A stretch of DNA of 5,881 nucleotides from Spirochaetaceae bacterium (GTDB taxonomy: Bacteria > Spirochaetota > Spirochaetia > Treponematales > Breznakiellaceae), in contig JAIRXO010000083.1 in the NCBI GenBank assembly GCA_031268255.1, positions 1 to 5,881 of the forward strand, read 5' to 3'. This document shows, piece after piece, positions 1 through 4,680 of the stretch (position 1 is its first letter; the number at the start of each line of letters is the position of its first letter). The position numbers and the translations under genes were made by a program. The notes beneath the pieces were generated by a model that did no database searches, was not told the DNA's origin, and worked only from the letters and a program-made list of their open reading frames with translations.

Positions 1-491
1 AAAATACTTTCATGTGAACGACCCCAATCGGACCCCAGATTTGCTTTATTTTTATAATGCCAAATTAACCATTTACAGCTTGAAAAAAAACGCATTGCCG
101 GGTGTTTCAAATCCGCTAAAATTTCACTAAACCCGCAGATATATAATGTACCATCGGGCTTCAAAATTCTCGCCGCTTCTTTTATCCAACCCAATGACCA
201 GTTAATATATTGTTCTTGTGTATCAAATTTATCCCATTCTGCTTTTTTAATATTATATGGAGGATCCGCGAATATTAAATCCACAGAATTGTCTTTAAGA
301 GAATTCAACCAAAACAGACTATCTCCGGTAAATAACAGGCCGTTTTTCCGTGAATATGCCGGTTCACTTATACCGAATCGTTTCCTGTCCACGACTCGAT
401 GATACGTTTCCGAACTATCCAGCGGATAATTGGACATATTTTCATCAAGGAATAAGGAGGCCTGCTCCAAAACATTCGATTTTATACCCAT
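1..491 (-). CDS. Site-specific DNA methyltransferase (N6-adenine/N4-cytosine type), C-terminus cut by window edge
   Basis: Transfers a methyl group from S-adenosylmethionine to the exocyclic amino group of adenine (N6) or cytosine (N4) in a specific DNA site. Translation from the ATG at 491 gives 163 residues open to the left edge. Visible: LLFTGDSL (about 52-59), then NSVDLIFADPPYN with catalytic motif IV DPPYN at residues 76-80, then a helix ending ARILKPDGTLYICG, then a WHY...WGRSHESI segment where the window ends. This order is that of the N6_N4_Mtase family (Pfam PF01555). The AdoMet-binding FxGxG motif is not seen, which fits the beta class, where it lies nearer the C-terminus, beyond the edge. 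The start is supported by a promoter abutting it; there is no Shine-Dalgarno sequence. GC is about 38% in the first 180 bases counted, well below the rest of the window, suggesting recent acquisition. Target site, base specificity and any partner restriction gene cannot be read from here. Confidence 0.93.
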   Translation of the reverse strand, partial: MGIKSNVLEQASLFLDENMSNYPLDSSETYHRVVDRKRFGISEPAYSRKNGLLFTGDSLFWLNSLKDNSVDLIFADPPYNIKKAEWDKFDTQEQYINWSLGWIKEAARILKPDGTLYICGFSEILADLKHPAMRFFSSCKWLIWHYKNKANLGSDWGRSHESI

Positions 492-499
492 AAAAATTC

Positions 500-528
500 A
501 TTATAATTATAAAATTGAATAACGTCAA
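500..528 (-). promoter_or_regulatory. Near-consensus sigma-70-type promoter for the methyltransferase, probably leaderless
   Basis: On the minus strand a -35 TTGACG (528-523) is followed by a 17-bp spacer and a perfect -10 TATAAT (505-500). Transcription would start about 7 bases further on, near 493, while the ATG is at 491, so the mRNA would have a leader of 0-3 bases. A second TATAAT (511-506) overlaps the spacer, but its distance from this -35 is only 11 bp. No Shine-Dalgarno-like sequence precedes the ATG, in keeping with leaderless translation. Confidence 0.72.
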
Positions 529-552
529 GATTCTCAATTTTGTCAATCCATT

Positions 553-573
553 TTAGGTCGCAATGTCGCCTAA
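553..573. promoter_or_regulatory. Inverted repeat between divergent promoters, possible operator
   Basis: TTAGG (553-557) and CCTAA (569-573) are exact inverted copies. The symmetry extends inward by CG/CG (559-560 and 567-568) if T558 is bulged, leaving a 6-base centre. The element lies 25 bp upstream of the methyltransferase -35 and 41 bp upstream of the sppA -35. A regulator of either gene could bind here, but a 5-7 bp symmetry may also arise by chance. Confidence 0.25.
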
Positions 574-613
574 CGCCCCGCGCGCAAAATCACCATGTGC
601 CCTGGTCCGCCAC

Positions 614-642
614 TTGGTTTTTTGCGCCGCTTCCTTTATACT
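614..642 (+). promoter_or_regulatory. Candidate promoter for sppA, probably leaderless
   Basis: TTGGTT (614-619, three of six bases matching the -35 consensus), a 17-bp spacer, then TATACT (637-642, five of six matching the -10 consensus). The expected start point about 7 bases downstream is position 649, the first base of the chosen sppA ATG. No purine-rich ribosome binding site lies upstream of that ATG. The hexamers are weaker than those of the divergent promoter; the exact spacing and register are the main support. Confidence 0.5.
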
Positions 643-648
643 GCCTTT

Positions 649-3123
649 ATGAACAAATTCCTCTCTGTCAAACGAACTGCCTCCTCTGTATGCGTGTTGT
701 TTTTTCTCCTTGCGGGGCTTTGCGGGGCCGATGAGTTTCATTTTCTCACCCAGGCCGAATTAAACCGTCTTTGGGGTCCGGGGCCCGCCATACGGGACAG
801 CGCGGTTTCCGCCTTTGGAAACCCCGCCTACAGCGGTATCCAGGGGCCGTCCTATTCTGAAAGCGAATGGATATTCGCCATGAGCGGGGATTCTTTCAGC
901 CCGAAATATCTGGGCGGTTTTATGAATTCCGGCAGCTTTGCCCTGGGCCTGCTTTATTCTTCACCGGGCGGGGACAGGGACCAGTTTGACATGAGCCTTG
1001 GCCTTGGTTTCGGGAACCGCGCCTTTTCCCTGGGTTTTGCCAACCGGAGCGTCTACAGTTTCTATGAGGGCGGCAGGGACCGTTTCTTTTCGGGATACGA
1101 GACCGGGTTTATCATCAGGCCGGGGCGGTTTTTCTCCCTGGGCGCGAGCGCCGGCGGAACCTATGACGGGACCCGCTTTGATGCCGGCGGGGAATTGGGC
1201 ATACGGCCCCTGGGAACGCCCCTTGTTACCCTTTCGGGGGCCTATTCCCGGACCTTTTTCCGTGACGAATTCTGGAATGCCTGGTCTTTGGGTATCACGC
1301 TCAGGCCGGTTCCGGGTCTCATCCTGTACGGGGCATACCACGATACCAAAACCTTCTCTCTGAGCCTCTCCCTTATCATAAACGGTACGGGCATAAGCGG
1401 CGGCATCCTGACACCGGAGGATTCTTCTTCGTCCAATACTATAGTTACCGGAATTTCGAGCGGCACACAGATTTCAGGCAGGGGCTTTCTTTCGGATGTC
1501 CATGACCGCGCCTATGTGGAGATTTCCCTGTACGGCCCCCTTAACGAAGGGCCGTCGTATTTTAAGGAGCAGCCGTCCCTCCTTGATCTGCTCGCCATCA
1601 TCAGCAAGGCGGCGGGGGACAGCGAAGTAGGGGGCCTGGTGATTCAGTTTGACCAGTTTTCAGCCGGGCGGGAAGCCCTCTGGGAACTCCGTTCAGCCCT
1701 TTCCGCTTTCAGGGCAAAAGGCAAGCGCGTCATCGCCATAACCGATAACGCCGGTTTTGACCTCTACTATCTCCTTAGCGCCGCCGACCGCATCGTTCTT
1801 GACCCCCAGGGTTCAATCATGATACCCGGCTATGCCATAGGCAGAAGCTATTTCAGAAATACCCTGGACAAGCTGGGAATAGGCGTGAGGGAACTCCGCT
1901 ATCTGGATTATAAAACCTCAGCCGAAACATTTACGCGAAGTTCCCTTTCGGACGCTGACAGGGAGCAGTACGGCGCCTATCTTGACTCTGTATACGCCAT
2001 AGCCAGAACCGCCATCATGCAGGGACGGCGCTGGACCTCCGGGGAATTTGAAGATCGCGTGGACGAATTTCTTTATTCGGCCCGGCGGGCCAGGGCGCGG
2101 GGGCTTATCGACAATATAGGCCGCTATGAGGACGCCGGCGCCATTATCAGGGAACTCGAAGGCAGAAACGTTATGCGCATGAGATTTGACTACGGCGGGG
2201 ATATGCCTGTATTTGGGCGGCGCTACCTGGCCCATGACGATCCCGATACACTCTGGGGCGAACCTCCCCACGTCGCCGTGATTTACGCGTCAGGGCAGAC
2301 AGACATGGACCAGGGCATGAGGGCCCGCGCCATTGCCGCCCTCATCGAAGGTCTCTCGGAAAACTCAAACGTTAAGGCCATAGTACTCAGGGTAAATTCC
2401 CCCGGAGGCAGCGCCCTGGCCGCGGATCATGTAGCCGAAGCGGTAAAAAAGGCAAAGGAAAGAGTCCCCGTGGTAGTTTCCATGGGAGAAGTGGCAGGAT
2501 CGGGAGGCTATTGGGTTTCGATGTACGGCTCAAGCATTTTCGCCTCGCCCTATACCCTCACCGGTTCCATAGGGGTTATAGGAACCTGGTTCTACGACAA
2601 CGGCCTGGGCGAACTTCTTGGCTTCAATGTGGATGCCGTACAGCAGGGCGCCCACGCCGATCTCCTCTCGGGCTTTATACTCCCCCGGCGGGACCTTACC
2701 GAAGAAGAAGAAAGCCGGTACAGGGCCTATATCCTCGACCTTTACGACAGCTTTGTCGAAAAAGCCGCCGAAGGCCGGGGCCTTACCAAGGCGGACATAG
2801 AGCGGGTTGCCCAGGGCCGTCTTTACGGCGGCAGCGACGCGCTCAGGGCCGGCCTTGTTGACGGCATAGGCGGCCTCTGGGACGCGGTGCAAAAGGCCAG
2901 GGAACTTGCCGGCATAGAGCGCCGGGAACTTATTCTTGATGAATACCCCCGCTCCCGTTTTGTCGAATCCGTCGGGGAAAGGCTGCTCTCCGGCCTGCTG
3001 CCGCATCTGGAAACCCCTACAGAACCGCTGGGCGCCGCCCTGGAAGAACTCCGCTTCCGGCTTTCCCGGAACGGCGAAGTCATGCCGCTCATGCCGCTGG
3101 ATATAGTCGGCGCCCATGAATAA
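649..3123 (+). CDS. sppA: SppA-type signal peptide peptidase (67K tandem form) with N-terminal beta-barrel-like domain
   Basis: A serine peptidase of the SppA family (MEROPS S49), which in other bacteria degrades cleaved signal peptides with a Ser-Lys dyad. The 824-residue product opens with a signal peptide (about 1-27; VCVLFFLLAG core, likely cut after LCGA). Residues about 28-255 hold an NPAYSG segment and many alternating Gly/aromatic stretches such as FALGLLYSS, FDMSLGLGFG and WSLGITLRP, resembling strands of an outer-membrane barrel. A Ser-rich linker follows. Peptidase domain 1 (about 286-510) carries the general-base Lys422 in DYKTSAETFTR. Domain 2 (about 541-745) carries SPGGS (584-588) and the nucleophile Ser618 in GSGGYW. 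E. coli SppA is 618 residues with a plain N-terminal anchor; the extra length here is the barrel-like part. I chose ATG 649 over the in-frame ATG 595 because only 649 puts the signal peptide at the N-terminus and coincides with the predicted transcription start. The downstream gene starts 3 bp after the stop. Confidence 0.93.
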   Translation: MNKFLSVKRTASSVCVLFFLLAGLCGADEFHFLTQAELNRLWGPGPAIRDSAVSAFGNPAYSGIQGPSYSESEWIFAMSGDSFSPKYLGGFMNSGSFALGLLYSSPGGDRDQFDMSLGLGFGNRAFSLGFANRSVYSFYEGGRDRFFSGYETGFIIRPGRFFSLGASAGGTYDGTRFDAGGELGIRPLGTPLVTLSGAYSRTFFRDEFWNAWSLGITLRPVPGLILYGAYHDTKTFSLSLSLIINGTGISGGILTPEDSSSSNTIVTGISSGTQISGRGFLSDVHDRAYVEISLYGPLNEGPSYFKEQPSLLDLLAIISKAAGDSEVGGLVIQFDQFSAGREALWELRSALSAFRAKGKRVIAITDNAGFDLYYLLSAADRIVLDPQGSIMIPGYAIGRSYFRNTLDKLGIGVRELRYLDYKTSAETFTRSSLSDADREQYGAYLDSVYAIARTAIMQGRRWTSGEFEDRVDEFLYSARRARARGLIDNIGRYEDAGAIIRELEGRNVMRMRFDYGGDMPVFGRRYLAHDDPDTLWGEPPHVAVIYASGQTDMDQGMRARAIAALIEGLSENSNVKAIVLRVNSPGGSALAADHVAEAVKKAKERVPVVVSMGEVAGSGGYWVSMYGSSIFASPYTLTGSIGVIGTWFYDNGLGELLGFNVDAVQQGAHADLLSGFILPRRDLTEEEESRYRAYILDLYDSFVEKAAEGRGLTKADIERVAQGRLYGGSDALRAGLVDGIGGLWDAVQKARELAGIERRELILDEYPRSRFVESVGERLLSGLLPHLETPTEPLGAALEELRFRLSRNGEVMPLMPLDIVGAHE

Positions 3124-3126
3124 CAG

Positions 3127-4305
3127 ATGAACAACAGCGCCGCTGATTCCGGGTACATACTGCGCCTCGCCGGATTCAGCGCCCTGGACAGCTATCTCGG
3201 CCTAAAACCCCTGCCCTGCCTCTGTATCGAAACCGACGCCGACCCCGGCGCCCTTGCCCGCCTCTTTGAAACACTCCGCTACCCCGGCGCGAGCCTTGCC
3301 GACGCGGCGCACGAACTCCCCTCCCGCGAACTCCCTTCAAAAGAGAGGAGAACCCTATACTTCCGCTGTGTAGAAAAAAATTCACCCTCCAGCCTGGGCG
3401 GATTTTACCAGGACTGGGAAGGCGGCCATTTCCATGACCCCCAGGGCATCTACCCCCTGCTCAGGACCCTTAAAGGCCCGGACACGCCCCAGGCCCCGGA
3501 AAACCTTTTCAGGCATCTTTTTTTCAAACGACCCGTGGGCGGGCCCGCAGGCGGGGACACCAGAACGGATTTTTGGGAAACCTCATTTTCCATGGCGCTG
3601 TTTTTTGCCCGCTATTGCCCTGAGACCGGGCCGGACATACAGACACTTATGGAAGAAGCCGTGACCATCCTTGAATCGCGGCGGGAATTTTCTTCCCTGC
3701 CCCCGCCGCCCCTGGCCGAAACGCAGAGAATATTCCTTGACGCCCTGCTGCTTTCGTCCCAAAGCGGCCAGGGCTTACGGTTCCTCAAACAGACGGGCCT
3801 GCTCGAAACACTCTGGCCCGAATTGGACGAGCTTGAAAAAGCCGGACATTCCAAGGAATACCACCCCGAAGGAAACGCCTGGGAACATACACTCGAAACC
3901 CTCCGCTACCGGAAAAAGGACGACCTCACCCTTTCCCTGGGACTCCTGCTGCACGACATCGGCAAACCCCTTTCCGCCTCATCGGGAAACCGCCGCTTTG
4001 ACGGCCACGCCGAACTGGGAGCGCGCATTGCCGCAAAGTTTCTTTCCCGCCTTGACTACGACAACCAGACCATAGACAACATCATCTTTCTGGTAAAAAA
4101 CCACATGCTTCCCGCCGCGCTGCCCCGGCTGCCGCTCTTTCGTACCAGGGAAATCCTCGAATCGCCGCTCTTTCCCGTCCTCATGGAACTCTACCGCTGC
4201 GACGAGTCCTCATCCTTTAAGGGCCTCGACAACTACTACAAAAGCAGCGCCGCCTACCGCGCCTATCTCAAAACCCGCCGCAACCCGTACCTCCTGCATA
4301 ATTAG
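3127..4305 (+). CDS. HD-domain protein with CCA-adding enzyme/poly(A) polymerase layout and degenerate nucleotidyltransferase head
   Basis: A 392-residue protein, probably a metal-dependent phosphohydrolase or a non-catalytic RNA-binding relative of tRNA nucleotidyltransferases. Residues about 195-250 (ETQRIFLDALLLSSQSGQGL, then GLLETLWPELDEL) match the arm between head and HD domain in bacterial CCA enzymes. The HD domain keeps its metal ligands: His254 (WEHTLE), His276-Asp277 (LLHDIGKP), His294 (GHAELGA), His326 (KNHM) and Asp359. By my alignment residues 10-43 correspond to the nucleotidyltransferase head, but the GG-x-x-R-D motif reads GFSALD and the DxD metal site reads Cys31-Leu-Cys33, so nucleotide transfer is unlikely. 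A short ELPSRELPSK duplication lies near residue 70. There is no signal peptide, so it should be cytoplasmic. It has no clear Shine-Dalgarno sequence and starts 3 bp after the sppA stop, implying translational coupling. It could instead be a divergent CCA enzyme fed by another active subunit; its substrate is unknown. Confidence 0.82.
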   Translation: MNNSAADSGYILRLAGFSALDSYLGLKPLPCLCIETDADPGALARLFETLRYPGASLADAAHELPSRELPSKERRTLYFRCVEKNSPSSLGGFYQDWEGGHFHDPQGIYPLLRTLKGPDTPQAPENLFRHLFFKRPVGGPAGGDTRTDFWETSFSMALFFARYCPETGPDIQTLMEEAVTILESRREFSSLPPPPLAETQRIFLDALLLSSQSGQGLRFLKQTGLLETLWPELDELEKAGHSKEYHPEGNAWEHTLETLRYRKKDDLTLSLGLLLHDIGKPLSASSGNRRFDGHAELGARIAAKFLSRLDYDNQTIDNIIFLVKNHMLPAALPRLPLFRTREILESPLFPVLMELYRCDESSSFKGLDNYYKSSAAYRAYLKTRRNPYLLHN

Positions 4306-4312
4306 CTAATTA
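4299..4312. repeat. 14-bp perfect palindrome over the HD-gene stop codon
   Basis: TAATTAGCTAATTA is its own reverse complement and contains the TAG stop (4303-4305). It is an AT-rich island directly before a run of Gs in an otherwise GC-rich spacer. It also puts TAA or TAG on both strands and in several frames, so it would stop read-through from either side. It may be a protein-binding site or chance. Confidence 0.5.
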
Positions 4313-4313
4313 A

Positions 4314-4375
4314 GGAGGGGGGCGCATTTCCTCACCGCCGCCCGCCGTTGCCGCATACGTTACGCGCCCCCCTAC
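4314..4375. repeat. Long-range inverted repeat with 10-bp G/C stem just after the HD gene
   Basis: AGGGGGGCGC (4316-4325) is the exact reverse complement of GCGCCCCCCT (4364-4373), with one further G-C pair beyond a mismatch (4314 with 4375). The 38-base loop is GC-rich and could fold further. Its place 8 bases after the stop codon suggests transcript 3'-end formation or mRNA protection, but there is no T-tract after the right arm. It may also be one end-pair of a small repeat element. Confidence 0.55.
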
Positions 4376-4396
4376 GGCGCAAACACGGTTTGCGCC
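4376..4396. repeat. Hairpin with 9-bp perfect stem and 3-base loop
   Basis: GGCGCAAAC (4376-4384) pairs perfectly with GTTTGCGCC (4388-4396) around the loop ACG. It lies directly beside the right arm of the preceding inverted repeat, so the two structures could stack. No T-run follows on the plus strand and no A-run precedes it. Confidence 0.6.
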
Positions 4397-4477
4397 TACC
4401 CCGCCAAATAACAGCGCGCAAGCTAGCGTAGCGCGTCCCGGTGATAATGCGGAAAGGCGTAGGCCCGCCCGAAAAAG

Positions 4478-4499
4478 CGCCATAGCAAGGCGTATGGCG
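4478..4499. repeat. Hairpin with 7-bp stem and 8-base loop
   Basis: CGCCATA (4478-4484) is the exact reverse complement of TATGGCG (4493-4499). A G-T wobble pair can add one base pair at the outside. It is preceded by AAAAA (4472-4476), which would read as TTTTT after the hairpin on the minus strand with one base between. It is therefore the only hairpin here that could act as a weak intrinsic terminator, and it would do so for the leftward LRR transcript, about 180 bases after that gene's stop. Confidence 0.45.
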
Positions 4500-4544
4500 T
4501 CCCTCCGATAAATTAGCACGGCGTAGGCCAAACTCAAGTCTCTG

Positions 4545-4612
4545 TATGCCGTCGTGTTTCGAAGGGCCGCCCAAAAAGTCCCCGGTATGCCATCGCGCCT
4601 CGAAGGGCCGCC
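4545..4612. repeat. Direct repeat, two 27-bp copies 41 bp apart
   Basis: Copy 1 (4545-4571) and copy 2 (4586-4612) each run TATGCC, then 9 variable bases, then CGAAGGGCCGCC. The flanking 6 and 12 bases are identical, and 5 of the 9 central bases agree, giving 23 of 27. The conserved ends around a variable centre recall a small dispersed intergenic repeat family. Two copies are too few to call an array. Confidence 0.6.
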
Positions 4613-4636
4613 TTCGGGCGAGCCAGGCTTCGCCTG
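4601..4636. repeat. Pair of adjacent small hairpins near the LRR-gene 3' end
   Basis: CGAAGG (4601-4606) pairs with CCTTCG (4611-4616) around GCCG, and CAGGC (4624-4628) pairs with GCCTG (4632-4636) around TTC. The first hairpin is built into the second copy of the direct repeat; copy 1 lacks its right arm. They lie 45-80 bases downstream of the LRR stop on the minus strand and may slow RNA decay or help end transcription, though no T-run follows. Confidence 0.45.
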
Positions 4637-4680
4637 TCTCCGGCTACCCCCCCCTCAAAGGATGCGCGGTCGCCGCCGCC

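Larger units (their letters stand above)
4306..4680. other. Non-coding, repeat-rich spacer between convergent genes
   Basis: This 375-bp stretch lies between the stop of the HD gene (plus) and the stop of the LRR gene (minus). I see no convincing gene: the open frames on either strand are short, Arg/Gly/Pro-rich and interrupted by the repeats. It holds at least five separate inverted repeats, a 41-bp-spaced direct repeat, and two exact copies of GGCGTAGGCC (4456-4465 and 4520-4529). No hairpin is followed by a T-run on either strand, so none is a standard intrinsic terminator. Confidence 0.7.

Noticed and set aside
595..648. In-frame upstream ATG for sppA, adding 18 residues (MCPGPPLGFLRRFLYTAF)
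   Set aside because: It would bury the signal peptide inside the protein and place the candidate promoter within the coding region; it has no ribosome binding site either.
709..726. Possible lipobox (LAGLC) at the SppA signal peptide
   Set aside because: Leu at the position before Cys is a poor fit to lipoboxes, even the relaxed spirochaetal ones; cleavage after LCGA by signal peptidase I fits better.
2530..3117. 195-codon open frame on the minus strand inside sppA
   Set aside because: It lies wholly opposite a well-supported peptidase domain, shows no recognisable motif, and is expected from GC-rich coding DNA.
4316..4396. Intrinsic terminator for the sppA-HD operon
   Set aside because: The stems are strong, but neither is followed by a T-run on the plus strand, so only a general inverted-repeat call is made.
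4310..4574. Two short overlapping minus-strand open frames (75 and 80 codons) in the convergent spacer
   Set aside because: They are Arg/Gly-rich, lack start signals, overlap each other in different frames and run through the inverted repeats.
4545..4640. CRISPR-like array
   Set aside because: Only two imperfect copies with one 14-bp gap between them, and no cas gene in the window.
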